NCBI GenBank assembly: GCA_963576735.1
Contig: OY755175.1
Coordinates: 10,184,401 to 10,248,400 of the forward strand
DNA length: 64,000 bases
Direction of reading: 5' to 3'
DNA from: Bedellia somnulentella
Taxonomy: Eukaryota; Arthropoda; Insecta; Lepidoptera; Bedelliidae
Positions 1-11,729 of this stretch are shown piece after piece. Under the pieces are notes generated by a model. That model was not told where the DNA came from. It saw nothing but the letters and a program-made list of their open reading frames with translations, and ran no database searches. A program made the translations under genes and the position numbers. Numbering within the stretch: position 1 is the first letter of the stretch; each line of letters begins with the position of its first letter.

Positions 1-475
1 CACGTGAGATTTTAAAAACGCCCAATAAATCTTATAAAAACAATACGACTTTACTCCGACAAACACAGAAACGGTAAGTTACAAAACGAAGCATAACTGC
101 GGGAGTAAAATAAAACTGTTGAGTTGATGTACTTCACTTAATTAAGAATGTTGGCTATGGTATTTTTCCGTGGTTAGCCATTGTATGCAAAGCAGAGGCG
201 TAGTTCATCCATCACGTCATATTCGCAGACTGGCACCTGTGCCGACCCTGGCTCACTAATTGGGATCGAAAATACGGTTTTATTAAAATACGGTTGCAAC
301 ACATGGTTTGCAGTATTCATGTTTTTGATTTTTAATGCTTCAAATGTTTGTTATTTAGTTGTGGCTCAGGGTAGCGTACTAATAGCGTTACTTTTTCGGT
401 GCTTAGATATCTTTTGAAAGTCTGAGATTATAAGGGTTACGGGAAGGTTGAAATCGTAACTATTGAGCGCATTTC
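1..475. other. AT-rich DNA, no gene recognised
   Basis: No coding region, RNA or repeat is recognised here. A 78-codon open frame at 181-417 has no recognisable motif and is taken as chance. Confidence 0.5.
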
Positions 476-489
476 AAACATATTTTTAC

Positions 490-738
490 ATACATACATA
501 CATATACTCACGGCTATAAATCCCATGAAGGGGTAGCCAGAGCTAGGGAATTAGAAATTCCTCAGCCACTTTTGGAAGTTGCGTAGGGAAAAGATGGTGA
601 ATTAAAAAGGTTTTTGGTGATGAGTCTCCAACCGCATCGCCCAAAAATCCCTTAAAAGCCCCAATACCGTTAGTCGCCTCTTACGTACACCCACCGGAAG
701 AAATGGGGTAGTGCTATTCTAAGCCGGCACTACACAGC
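490..738 (-). mobile_element. S element (SINE-like), full length, copy S1
   Basis: A complete copy of the ~250-bp S family lies on the minus strand. The 5' end (GCTGTGTAGTG on the minus strand) is at 738 and the GCCGTGAGTATATG(TATG)n tail is at 490. A target-site duplication of 14 bp with one mismatch brackets it exactly (476-489 and 739-752, AAACATAWWTTTAC type), which fixes both element ends. Family landmarks present are CTTAGAATAGCACTACCCC near the head, GATGCGGTTGGAGAC in the middle and AGTGGCTGAGGAATT before the tail. There is no convincing tRNA-like promoter; the middle GGTTGGAGACCC only weakly resembles a box B. The origin of the head is unknown, and a LINE 3'-end origin is possible. 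Confidence 0.85.
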
Positions 739-933
739 AAACATATATTTACCTTTATAATAAAATGTTGAAGACGTAATATAATTTCAGGGTAGTCGTA
801 ATTGGTAGTTCTTAATGTACACATGTTTCCAATTTTGTGTTAATGATTTTATATTTAATTCGGCAAGTGATATGCTCAGATAACATGGATTTAATTTGAG
901 AATTAAATATACTGCATGTAAAGTTGATCCAAA
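739..933 (+). repeat. U segment, source of the copy at 32.9 kb
   Basis: This 195-bp stretch is repeated in inverted orientation at 32895-33089 with four mismatches and no indels by my direct comparison (about 98 %). S1 inserted at its left edge: its first 14 bases are one copy of the S1 target duplication. U was therefore ordinary target DNA before S1 arrived. No coding potential or family identity is recognised. Confidence 0.85.
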
Positions 934-959
934 TATATATTTTAACATTCTAAATTGCA

Positions 960-1164
960 CTAATAAATAAAGAATAAATAAAGGAAAGAAAAATTTCGAC
1001 ACAGGCGGGAATCGAACCCGCGACCTCGGGTATACGTCCCGACGCTCTGCCAACTGAGCCACCGTGTCAATTGGCTGCCAGTGCGAAATTCTTCTATCCT
1101 TTATTTATTCTTTATTTATTAGTAATAATCCCCACATGAGGTTTTCATGAACAAAAAGATTTAA
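960..1164 (-). mobile_element. T element copy A (tRNA-derived, inverted tails)
   Basis: The unit is bounded by a perfect 13-bp direct repeat ATTCTAAATTGCA (947-959 and 1165-1177). A tRNA-like core sits on the minus strand at 998-1068: 7-bp acceptor stem with one G-T pair, D stem GCTC/GAGC, anticodon stem TCGGG/CCCGA, T stem GCGGG/CCCGC and a GGTTCGATTCC box B. The core is flanked by a perfect 24-bp inverted repeat (962-985 and 1097-1120, built on TAAATAAAG). One end carries an extra block, TAATAATCCCCACATGAGG, followed by TTTTCATGAAC (about 1121-1164). The anticodon loop reads ACGTATA, nominally GTA but with C instead of the usual T33, so a functional tRNA-Tyr is unlikely. Confidence 0.75.
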
Positions 1165-1177
1165 ATTCTAAATTGCA

Positions 1178-2954
1178 TTTAAATTTTCGTATAAAAAAGG
1201 ATATAACTAGTATCCTTTTTTGGCATAACTTAAGATATGCAATCACAAGAAATGTAGCTTTGACCACTGAAGGAACTAGAAGTAGTAAAACTAAAAGAAA
1301 TATGAAAATAAAACGTATTCCGTAACGTATGTTTGAATAAATATGTCATTATTTTACTATGACATCTATTGACAAGTGTAATATTATAAGAAAATATATG
1401 AAAATAAATACTACCGTTAATAAATTGTTTATTTTTTGACAAATGTGCAAGTAAAACAGCTTCTTGAAACCAATTAAAGGTGTTATAACGCTTATTTTCA
1501 CAATTTTACTTAAGCTATCTTCACATTTTTCAAATGTGATGAGTTGATCCTATCAGCTGCTAACAATAGGGTTAGCCTGATGCAATACCGGTATTTTTTT
1601 AAAATCGAATTCATAAGAAACTCTCATTCTTTACATAAGATTACAAATATAATAAAATTCTTCCCTAGCACAAAATAAATCCGAAATTAACCTAAAAGAA
1701 AGCCACTAAATACTGTTATAAAAGACTAAAGTTAAAATAGTAAATATGAAAGTAGAAAGAGTTACACGTAATAGTCATAATTTCTCGTGACGAATGGCAT
1801 ACGCGTTCGTAACGTAGAACATACATATGTTAATTATAATCCTTGTTGCATTTACAACAGGGCCTAGTAATTATGTGCTTTCATTAGTACGTGAATCTCG
1901 AAACGAACGAGCATCGGAGCCGCGTAAACCCGCTCTATGTAAAAGCAGTTAGTACAACTCTAATCTCGCTCTGCCATTAATTTAAAGAATACAACTGCGT
2001 AACCGAACATTACCAACATTGTCTAAACAATCCCACTTCACATTTCCTATTTGCATATTAAAATAATTTTAAATAAACGCAACACATGAAATTGCCTTTT
2101 ACTTGCCTAAATTCTCATCGCTATGATCCTTAACATTTTTGTTTCAACAAGCTAATTTATTATTTAACAGTGTGTACTAAGAACCAAAATTGAATAATAT
2201 TTTAGATAATTGTAGAGCTATGTGTATTTGGAACCTCGATGACAGATAAAGGCGGACTGTAAGCACAAATAGATAAACTAGTGTAGAAATTAATGTTAAC
2301 AATTACTGGAGCATGAACTGTATACTTAATTACAGGTATCTATTCAGTTTTTGTGGGAATTGAAAATAAATAGGCATTGTTGTGTTAAATATTAATTACA
2401 CCATAAGTGGACCGTTTTTCATCAAAGACAATTTTATGCAAGGAAAGTTTTACACCCTTTCTTTGTTCGCTGTGTAGAGTTGGCATAGAATAGCATCAGT
2501 CTATTTCGCCGTACTCGTGGTAAGGGTAATAGCCCCGTCTGAGTGATTGTTGGGCGATTTGGCTTGAGACTAATCACAATATGTATATGCTTTATTTTAC
2601 AATATTTTCCTACTGAATCTCCAAAAATGGCATATATATGCATTATGTATACTTAAAATATTCGGATTCGTGATACTAAAAAAATGCCCAAGTGCGAGCT
2701 GAGTTGGACTAGAGGAGGGTTCCCTAGCATCATCCACAAAAACATCAAATGTTAATCTCTTTTGTATGAATCACCCTCTTAAATACTTTTTAAATTCTAA
2801 TTTATTTGTTTATATTATAACTAAATAGTCTATGAAAATTTCAAGGGTCTTTCCTTTGCCGTTATACAGCGACGACAGCGAAGCCTTAGTACCTAATAGG
2901 TTCCCGTTTTGCGTTTCGTGGACTGAACCATAAACTTGAAAATTACACGCATCG
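1178..2954. other. AT-rich DNA, nothing recognised
   Basis: No repeat family of this window and no coding signal is visible. Short open frames (for example 2434-2643 minus) lack motifs. Confidence 0.5.
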
Positions 2955-3179
2955 CATACATGTGTATGCTCAGGGCTATGAATTCCAAAAAGGGTAAGCC
3001 AGAGTATCAGAATTAATCATTCTTCAGCGACCTTTGGAGTGTTGGTGGAAAAAAGTTAAAACAATAAGGGATGGTCATAGCTATGGGTCTCCATCCACAT
3101 CGCTAAACAATGAACTAAAAAGACCCCATTTTCTGAGACACCTCTTGCAATATCCTCGAGTACACTTTTCTAAGCCGAC
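2955..3179 (-). mobile_element. S element relic, copy S2
   Basis: Diverged S copy on the minus strand. The tail remnant with CTCAGGGCTATGAATTCC is at the left, GGGTCTCCATCCACATCGC is the mid block, and TTTTCTAAGCCGAC is the head. The (TATG)n tail is nearly gone, so it is an old insertion. Confidence 0.7.
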
Positions 3180-3452
3180 AAAAAAAAACTTTTATATTTT
3201 ATATATATTTTGATCCCTAATATTAAATAGTAAACAAATATATGTCTCTACAAATTTAGAATAGAATAGAAAATACTTTATTGCACATCACAAAATAAAC
3301 ATTTACAGAATTTCAGTACAAAAGCAAAAATACAATTTACAAATGTATATGTTTTTTAATATGTTTCCATTTGATCAAAAAACACACAATTATCGCTTAA
3401 CGCACACGCTCTAAGGAGCATACTTTTCACATATTAAGGACACTATAATTTT

Positions 3453-3705
3453 GCCGTGCCGTGTAGTGCCGGCTTAGAATGTCGCTACCCCTTTCTACCC
3501 ACGGGTGTCGTAAGAGGCGACTAAGGGTATTGGGGCTTTTTATTGGATTTTTAGGCGATGCGGTTGGAGACCCATCACCAAAAACCTTTATTTTTACCAT
3601 CTTTTCCCCACTCAACTTCCAAAAGTGGCTGAGGAATTTATAATTCTTTAGCTCTGGTTAGCCCTTCTAGGGAAATATAGCCGTGAGTGTATGTATGTAT
3701 GTATG
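3453..3705 (+). mobile_element. S element, second subfamily, copy S3
   Basis: Near full-length plus-strand copy. The head reads GCCGTGTAGTGCCGGCTTAG followed by GAATGTC, where most copies have GAATAGC; this and CCCACGGGTGTCGTAAGAGG define a second subfamily shared with the copies at 12.5 kb and 31.2 kb. The 3' end keeps AGCCGTGAGTGTATG and four TATG units. A 9-bp direct repeat TATAATTTT (3444-3452 and 3706-3714) is the likely target duplication. Confidence 0.85.
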
Positions 3706-3714
3706 TATAATTTT

Positions 3715-6700
3715 ACTGCGTACTAAGTTACATTACAAAAAAAGATATGATGCTTAATCTGAAAAGAAGTTTCATCTGTAAGTACGATACTTAGCCAAAC
3801 TGTGATACGATTACATGACGTTTACTCGTTCTGGGAATACTATTTATGTCAAAATTTCTGCTTTTACTTTGTAAGCATTCATCGCCTCAACGTTTCTACG
3901 ATTTACAGCGAGATTTCTAAAAATTAATTCTATAATCCTTTTTTAGAATAAGTGCCGTCAAACAAAATCATATTGTATTATCAAAAAAAAAATTGCCTAA
4001 GTAAAGTGTTTCACCAGCAAAATACCCTAACCCACCACCCAACCACCCACTAACACCACAGCTTTAAAGATGTGAAAATATGTTTGAGCTTGATCATAAG
4101 TACCAGATATACGCATTTATCTCTTTTATTTATTTTACTTATATATATTATTTATATAAGACTCAGTCTTCCCGTGACCATGATAACTGAAAAGTTTTCT
4201 AAATGTCGGGCTTTAAAAAACCATATAATAACACGCGATTAAAATATCCAAAAATCAATAGTTGTTTTAATTATAATGTGCAATCGTGAAAGTCTTAGAA
4301 AATACCATAATCTTTTTCATTTAAGTTGAATATGTAAACCGGGCTGTTTTGCTTATTTCGTGTCATTTTAAAAACTGTCTGTTATTGCTTTCTATAAGCT
4401 TTAGAACCTAAAATTTGTAGTCCATGGTATTGATATTTCGTTTATTCAAAAATAAAATATACTGAACAAACATGAAACAACAATTGAAATTCAGTAATGT
4501 TAATACAGTACTTACAAGCATAAATTTAAAAAAGGCGTGAAATATTTTAATTTGAGTAAAATATTTTGTTACAAAATGTGTTGACATTTACTGACATACC
4601 ATTAAACACTTAACAACAAAAAACTATGCATGTATAATGAATGACTCCAAGTGTTTGATTATGCTTATGATTAACAAGCATAACATGGTTATCACACTAC
4701 AAAATTAATTGTTTGGGCAAGGAGGGGACCCCATGGCGGTGTAACTTAACATGAGTTGATTATAGCAGTTGAACAAATTATAATTATTATAACGAGCGAC
4801 TCGAGCCACACTCATTAGTGATACACAATCTAATAACACCATATTATGTGAATAACTTTTTTTATTGAGTCGTTTTTAACTGAATAATTGCAACCATTTA
4901 TATGGTTTTATGAATACAACAGTCTTTAGTGTTTTTTAACTTGATACTATTTTTACATAGCGCCACATATTGGAATATCAAATTTTACTCATAATTTTCA
5001 TTAATGTATCATTCACGATAGATTTAATCTGAGCGCTCAAAAACTTGAATGTTACTCTTCAGAAAATTAGAAGATTTGGGTTCGTTCATTTTAATTGTGG
5101 ATGCTCTTGATGTACCTATTCGCACTCGCAGAACTTTAATCAGGAGAAGGCAGAGTTCAGGACATGCTATTTCTTAGTTACTCTTGGAAGCTGAGTAGGT
5201 TTTTATTACTACAATTCAGGAGTTTTGGTGATAAGTTTGCAGCCCCATCAACCAACTCTTAGTCGCCTCGTACAACAGCCACCACGGTAAAATTGAGTAG
5301 TAAACAGCAGCACATAAAATAAAACTGAATGATAAATTGATATTAAAAGATCATCCTCATCAGCCAATATATGAAGAAGGGAAAAAGATAATGGGATAAT
5401 ATAGCCCGGGATCTGTCGTAATAAAACAGGGATATTTATGCTTAAATTGTGTTTTTCTGTTTATCGGGTGGATTGCATCTCAACACCCGATTGCTCACAG
5501 TTTTATATAAATAGATCATCGAGAGATACTTCTTCAACATGATTTTGTACAGAGTACCGTTCCAAAAGTACCAATAACAACCGGAAGTCCAACGCTCACA
5601 TAATATATTTTTATCCCCTAATGGACACCTGCTTAAGAAACTTTTTGAGAACTCAGAATTTATGAGTTAAATATCTTGGAAAATTTTACCGTTAACAGAA
5701 CAATATTTAAAACACATGAGAGGTGTATTAAATTATCCTCTTTATTTCCCCTTGGCGTTTTCAAATGCTAAGTACTTGAGCCTCGTACATGCATACGCTT
5801 AGCGCAAGGGGAAGGCTCCCTTGAAACAAGACACCAATATCAAGTAGCGTGTTTAACACTTCAACGATTTTTAAGTATAACAACATTGCTTAATTAATAA
5901 AGGGGAAAAGTGAACAGGTCACAATATCTACACGAATGTCGTTTTTTCCTGAACAATCGATTATTTGTAGTGTATTTTTTGTGTGATGGTAAAAAGACAT
6001 ATTTGAAGACATTCCACGAAAGTGAAGTGACGTGGCGAGGGGGCTGTCTCCCGGCGCGAGGCAGTGGCGCGTGAAATTATTATCATATAATAGTGGGCCG
6101 GGAGTTGAAGCCCGTGCGATTATTCAAATAGCCGTGGAGCTACCGGCTCTTCCGCGCGCATTCCTGAATACTTTACCAACACCTCGAGCCTCGTCAAATA
6201 TATTTCCCACTTCAAACATTGTCATGTTTCCAGATAAATAAATGTCAGAAAATGTTATGCTAATACGCAACTCTATCTTAAGGTTGCATCTTATTGTAAA
6301 ATGCAGTGAGTATATAAACAAAATGAATGGAACATCAAAATGCTCAGATGTATTTTTAGTTTACGATTCAACCTGTTTATTTTGTGGCAAATATAAAATC
6401 CTTCCTTTTAAAAGGCCCCGTGATATCCACACGCTCCCTGAGGGCGCCCGATGGAAAACTCACCCTTGAAGGGGAAATAGGTTGGAAACACTTGATTTTC
6501 CTATTCATACGAGAACGTCAGATTCAATTTCTCTGTTTTCACTTTTTACGGAAGGGTTCTCATTTACATAATAAGGATTTTGTATATCTTTATCATATCA
6601 AATTTTAAACCTTTAAGTATTTGTAATTTAGTTCGGTAAAGTCTATCGAGATGGATCCAATTAAAATTATAGGCGTACATAGCTTGTTGAAGTTCACAAA

Positions 6701-7360
6701 ATTTAAAGCTCAAACACCATTACAAACAATAAGAAAGTTAAATAAACTCTTCAGAGTTGACCCTCTCGGGCGGCTCGGTTGAAACTTGGTAAGTGGAAAA
6801 GGCCCCGACGTAAAGTAAGCGTTATCTATTTGCTTTGGAGTCTTTATGAGTTTCCAACGAGATCCGTCACGCGACGTTAACTCGGAATAGAAGTGATAAA
6901 GTGCCCGCTAATCTGTCCTATTCGGGTCACACTTAGTACACTTTATTAATCACAAAGCTTACAAATTACTGTATACTTCCTGAGCCGTGACACCTCATGT
7001 TAATTTTATTGTTGCCGCTATTGGGCTATTCGGTTGGAGACAACTTTTCTAGTGCCCCATTATGACGTCGCGGCGACTTTATTGACACGAACTACACTAA
7101 ACGACGACGATCACTCTTATCAAGGCACTGGGAAACTTATCACTATTTATTTGTCAACCTTGATTTATAAATACCTAAAAACCGTGCTAGTTCAGTGGAA
7201 AGAGCCATTGGTTTGGGACCTGAAACGGACCTTAACCTGTGTTGTTAGATTTTTAGCGGTGAAGAAAACAGCTTAAAAATACCCTCAAGTGGCTATAGGC
7301 TTGTTGTGATAGGTGACGTGAATTAAAGTGAATACATTGTATATGAATTACAGAATCGTA
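3715..7360. other. AT-rich DNA with one S relic
   Basis: No gene is recognised. A faint S relic lies at about 5159-5306 (minus). Around 6030-6200 and 6740-7130 base composition is less AT-rich, with short open frames on both strands but no recognisable protein; unique non-coding DNA is the best description. Confidence 0.5.
5159..5306 (-). mobile_element. S element relic, copy S4
   Basis: Weak similarity in the expected order on the minus strand: TTCTTAGTTACTCTTGGAAG, then TTTTGGTGATAAGTTTGCAG, then CTTAGTCGCCTCGTAC (compare TTAGTCGCCTCTTACG in good copies). Ends are lost. Confidence 0.5.
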
Positions 7361-7362
7361 AA

Positions 7363-7402
7363 CAGTGGCAATCAATAAACTCTGCCTACCCTTATGGGTA
7401 AT
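7363..7402 (+). mobile_element. L LINE tail relic
   Basis: A short match to the end of the L element: AGTGGCAATCAATAAACTCT followed by GCCTACCCTTATGGGTAA, corresponding to ...TGGCGATCGATAGTCTCTGCCTACCCC... of better copies. Only about 40 bp remain. Confidence 0.5.
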
Positions 7403-7773
7403 AATTGGGTAATAATTCGAAGAAATTCGTCGTAAACCATATTATATTATATCATGTCATAGATAATTTCGTTATTTTTCCTTAATTTAAATGACTAGAT
7501 AAATCATCTACTGATATAGTTATATTTTGATCATAGATTTCTACAAGTTCTGTTTTTTATTTTATTTTAAAGCTAATCTTCTAATTATCATTACCTAAAG
7601 CTTTGGTTGTTTAGATAAGAATAGAAACCTAATTCATGAAATTCTCAACCCAATTGAACACCATTTTCAATTGTTATAGGAATAACAAAGTATCATTAAA
7701 CTACTTATAAAATAAATCGAGTAAGAGAGAAAGTAAGTGAGTTTTTTAATTTCCTATAAATTAATTCTAACGG

Positions 7774-8057
7774 ATGTTGAGAGGATGGATGACAGTAAAT
7801 TGGTGAAAGAGATATATAGAGCCAATGTGGAAGGTAATGTTAGTAGAGGACAACCTCGGAGGACACATTTGGATCAAATAGAAAATTTGCTCAAAAAGAA
7901 AGGTGTCCGCAGTATGAAGAATAAAAGAGCATGTATGAAAAGATTTATGGATGTAAACGAAGCCAGAGAGGTTTAACAGGATCGTACAAAGTGGCGATCG
8001 ATAGTCTCTGCCTACCCCAATGGGAACTAACGTCGTGAGAATATGTATGTATGTATG
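7774..8057 (+). mobile_element. L LINE, 5'-truncated insertion with ORF2 C-terminus (L2)
   Basis: Bounded by a perfect 12-bp target duplication TAATTCTAACGG (7762-7773 and 8058-8069), so the insertion is complete and only 284 bp long. It starts inside a conserved HVERM motif and reads MDDSKLVKEIYRANVEGN, a basic QPRRTHLDQIENLLKKKG segment, then KNKRACMKRFMDVNEAREV, as in the C-terminus of a non-LTR retrotransposon ORF2. The Cys codon expected after AREV (TGC elsewhere) is TAA here. The frame would otherwise end KWRSIVSAYPNGN and stop, immediately followed by CGTCGTGAG and (TATG)n. The clade is not resolved; the element is dead on arrival because of 5' truncation. Confidence 0.9.
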
Positions 8058-8069
8058 TAATTCTAACGG

Positions 8070-10551
8070 CTATAATTCCAAATCCTGCGATTCCATCACC
8101 AACATTACTTTATTTCTACAATCTTAATAAGGGTTGTTCAGTTCCATATATTATAGTATAATTTCTTTATATTATACTTCCATGTATACATAACTTTCAT
8201 AAAAATATGCAAGCTATAATAGGATGAAAAAAAATTGGGAAGATCAAATAGACCTGTCCTATAAATAATATATTTTTATCTTAGTGTGCTCTTAAAGGGT
8301 CAATTATATAAAACAAGAACGAAAACTAAGTATTAATTATCATAACTATGGTAAAATAAAAGGTAAGGTGAAATTGGAAAGCAGTAACATTTAACCCCTC
8401 CTAGTAAGTTATCAGGTGAAAATCTCGTTACACCCCGCGTAATCATAAACCGGTCATACAGGGGTGAGAACATGGAAGGCGGTTATAATAAAATCAAAAT
8501 AACGACACGGTTAAACAAGTTAGTAGGCAGTGCAAGTACTTTTTAGTATTTTCGAGATTAAATGAAGTCGGACCGCTTTGGGCAATTTATAGGGGTAAGT
8601 TATGGGCGGCGCGGCGTGGAGCGGCTAATTTATTCGCCGTGCACATAAATTACTTGATTATGAATTCGAGTTAACTCCACTGGATTGTTTGTCTGTTGTT
8701 GCGTTGTTTAGGCGGCACCAACGCACAGGGACGAATAAATTATTTTATATACGCTCTCTACGCATTTAGCGGGAAAACAGACCAATTTAAGGCATCTCTA
8801 TTCGAATTGAAATGTTCGGGAGTATAATCAGGAGCATGATTACGCTTTAAATAGAATGAAAAGCCCTTGACGAGAGATACATGGATGTCGTGAAAGTTAA
8901 AGTGAGTAGGGAAAGTAGCAATCTCATAAAAAGAAATAGTGGGAATTATGTAGAACAGCGGCGGTAATGGCCGCTTGTTTCCCAGCAGTAACGCGCCGCA
9001 ACTAGCTGCAGCGCGGAATAATCGCGGATACCCATAAAAGATGTAATTTCAGATAAGCTGAAACAGACGAGCGCCGCCCCTCCGCCCCCTGGCCCACCGC
9101 CCTCCTACCTACTTCTAATGACTAATTATTATGCTGTGCGTTGCGAGCTTAAGCGTCAGGAAGCTACCCCCTCGTCTACATTTACACTCAACTTTATGGC
9201 AGGTCATCTGTCTTAGCCGATAGCTGCTACAAGACAGGTACCGTGTTACTATATTCTTTTAAAGGATAAAGAGCAGGGCTGGGAGTGGCGCCTAGACGAG
9301 GCGATGGCTCGGATAGAGCACGGCGTGTCGATGTATGATATGGCACATTACCATAGCACGCTCCCGCGACCGTATCGGTGGAACTCGACTCACTACAAAC
9401 ATTACTAGCTGAGTTGCATCCTGATTCCATCGAACATCCTTACACTAATTGTACAATGGGTGATAATAGAGAAGTCCATCACTAACTATTAAATGCTCTT
9501 CAACAAAGTTTTGGCGGAGAAAAGGTATGGTAGGTATGTGGGACTATTTTTTACAGACATTAGTTTAAAAGAAAGTGATGTACAGAATCAAACAATGTGC
9601 AAAGGCATTTATTATTATGCTGTCAAAGAACATAAATATTAACTTTTACATTACGACAAGTTACGTAACTAAAATTTATAATGCACATCAAAAATACTGA
9701 CTTAAACAGCAAAACCATGTTTTTGTTGTACATTAGATTTCATATGAGGATGAGCGAGATTTCAAATATAAATTTACATGGAATCGTCCTAAAATATATT
9801 TGGGAGAATCATCAATGGAACATAAATCAAACCGTTCAGATATGCAAGAACCTTTACTAGGAAATACTCGGTGCAAATGAACTCAATTTATTTAGATGTT
9901 CTCCTTTAAATAAATGTACAATGAAATTGCAATAAACATGAATGTTTATCCTTTGGAGACAAGAAGTGAGGATATATGCTGTAAAATTGTATTAAAAATA
10001 TCACCAATACTTCCTAAAGAAGTTTATCTTATATAACATGATTTGCAAAAGCCAGCGCCACAAAACTTCAATAAAGGAAACAAGTGCCGATCACCAATAC
10101 ATTAAAACACTAAGTATTCAATTACATATTTCTCGGTGAAATAGTCACGTAGAGTGCCGGCCACAAACAAACATAGAGCGGCACAAATTCATGTAAATCC
10201 CCAAACACATATCGGGCAGTTCGTGACTGGTTTACGAGTGCCACGACATTGCATATTAATTGGTGCTATCGAACCTTATATCTGATTCGCCTGGCCACTG
10301 TACCTATCTTTGTGCACTCTAGCCACGCTTCATAAGCTTGCTGAATACTTACTACTTTCTTTTCTGGTTAGGGTTTCGTTTATATTGAGATAAATAAAAT
10401 GTTTGAAACTTACACCTTTCTTGCCTAAGAGCTGACAATGATACTGTTACAAAGGTTAAAAAAGTGTAACTTTAAATGTCATTGTAATCGTGAAACAATG
10501 TTATTACCTAATTCTTTAAAAAAAACAAAAAAAGTATTATTAATAAATCCT
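8070..10551. other. Unique DNA; GC-richer island about 8560-9430
   Basis: No gene or repeat is recognised. About 8560-9430 is visibly less AT-rich than its surroundings and contains no S or L insertions (GGGCGGCGCGGCGTGGAGCG near 8606; a pyrimidine-rich CCGCCCCCTGG segment near 9080). It could be conserved non-coding DNA, but only comparison with another species can show it. Confidence 0.45.
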
Positions 10552-10565
10552 AAGATAAAATAATA

Positions 10566-10752
10566 ATAATTATTATTATTATTAGCCATTTATGTCCCAC
10601 TGCTGGGCAAAGGCCTCTCTCCCCTTCTTCCACTCCAGACGGTTTTGAGCGGTCTCCCACCACTTCTTATCCCAGAGACCCAACTCGTCACTCCATCTTT
10701 TCCTTGGTCGGCCACGCTTTCTCTTTACAGCAGGAGTCCATAATAAGTCCAT
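10566..10752 (-). mobile_element. RTE-clade LINE 3' end (5'-truncated)
   Basis: On the minus strand, 10752 down to 10582 reads as an uninterrupted frame, MDLLWTPAVKRKRGRPRKRW then SDELGLWDKKWWETAQNRLE and WKKGREAFAQQWDING, then TAA. This is the familiar C-terminus of the RTE endonuclease-reverse transcriptase of Lepidoptera. The 3' tail is an A/T trinucleotide run (10566-10581). A near-perfect direct repeat, AAG(A)TAAAATAAT (10552-10565 and 10753-10764), looks like the target duplication. Lack of stops suggests a fairly recent insertion. Confidence 0.9.
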
Positions 10753-10764
10753 AAGTAAAATAAT

Positions 10765-11120
10765 GCATTCGCTAAAACATTTGAATTCGTATCCTCACGG
10801 CCCATATATGTCCCCACCAAGGGGCTCGAGCCTACCCTATAAAGGGCGATTTTTGGCCTTAGTCCACCACGCTGGCCAATTGCGGGTTGGCAGACTAACG
10901 ACTAATACCGTAATAGTAGCCGGGACCGACGGCTTAACGTGCCCTCCGAAGCACGGAATCATTTTAATTTTCGGATAATCAAGTGATTCAAACCTACATG
11001 ATCCTTCCAAACTGGGTTAAATCTTACAAACTAAATTTGTAAGTTTACCATCCCCCGGCAAATCGAACTCGGGTCCTCCGTTCTTGAATCCAAGCGCTTA
11101 AACGCGAGACAACGGAGGCA
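10765..11120 (-). mobile_element. M element: lepidopteran tRNA-derived SINE
   Basis: Minus strand. The head at 11120-11047 is tRNA-like (GCCTCCGTTGTCTCGCG start; box B GAGTTCGATTTGC at 11058-11070 on the minus strand). The body carries the widespread moth-SINE block GAGGGCACGTTAAGCCGTCG and CTGCCAACCCGCAATTGGCC. The 3' end carries a hairpin CCCCTTGGTGGGG followed by GGGCCGTGAGGATACG. It sits directly beside the RTE tail; GCATTC occurs at both ends (10765-10770, 11118-11123), too short to be a secure target duplication. Confidence 0.85.
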
Positions 11121-11441
11121 TTCAATCATTTGATTTGTTTCTGTAATACTCCTTTGCTATGAAAAAAACTTAATTATTTACGTGAATAGAATAAAAAAGC
11201 CATGACACCGCTTAGCAGTCATCAATAGTTATGACATTACATTAATTTAAAGAAAAAGCTGTCAAATCATACCTTTGTTCACACGGACCGGACGTAAAAC
11301 TAGAAGCTGTATTTGGCAAACTAAAACCCAGTTATTAGCATTAATTTATACTCATACATTGAGCAAATTTCTTATAGGATATTTCTGATCAACCTTAAGT
11401 ACGAACTAGATTAACTATTTATCGCTGAATATTCTGGTTAA

Positions 11442-11717
11442 ATAGAGACGATGGATGAACGTAAAGTGGCAAAAGAGATATATAGAGCCAATGTGGATGG
11501 TGTTGTTAGTAAAAGACGGCCACGTATGATGTTTAAAAACCATATTAGACATTATTACGAAGGCGAAACTCCGTAGTGAAAAGAATAAAAGAGCATGTAT
11601 CATAAGAATAATGAATGTGACAGAAGCCAGAAAGATTTGCCTGGATCTTACAAAATGCCGATCTATAGTCTGTGCCTACCCCGATGGGAACAACGGGCGT
11701 GAGTATAAGTAAGTAAG
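11442..11717 (+). mobile_element. L LINE, 5'-truncated insertion (L3)
   Basis: Homologous to the 7.8-kb L copy from GACGATGGATGAACG through ATATATAGAGCCAATG and AAGAATAAAAGAGCATG to GTGCCTACCCCGATGGG and the GGGCGTGAG end. A 12-bp target duplication with one mismatch (TATTCTGGTTAA 11430-11441, TATTCTGATTAA 11718-11729) brackets it. The coding frame is broken by substitutions and indels. The tail is TAAG-like rather than TATG. Confidence 0.85.
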
Positions 11718-11729
11718 TATTCTGATTAA

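Noticed and set aside
489..520. CRISPR-like or tandem array from repeated CATA words
   Set aside because: These are microsatellite tails of S and L retroelements in eukaryotic DNA.
998..1068. Functional tRNA-Tyr gene
   Set aside because: The same core recurs in four more places with identical flanks, has C at position 33, and copies carry acceptor changes. It is a dispersed tRNA-derived repeat.
7737..7976. A host gene of 79 codons
   Set aside because: It is the ORF2 C-terminus of an L LINE insertion with a clean target duplication; the first residues are flanking DNA.
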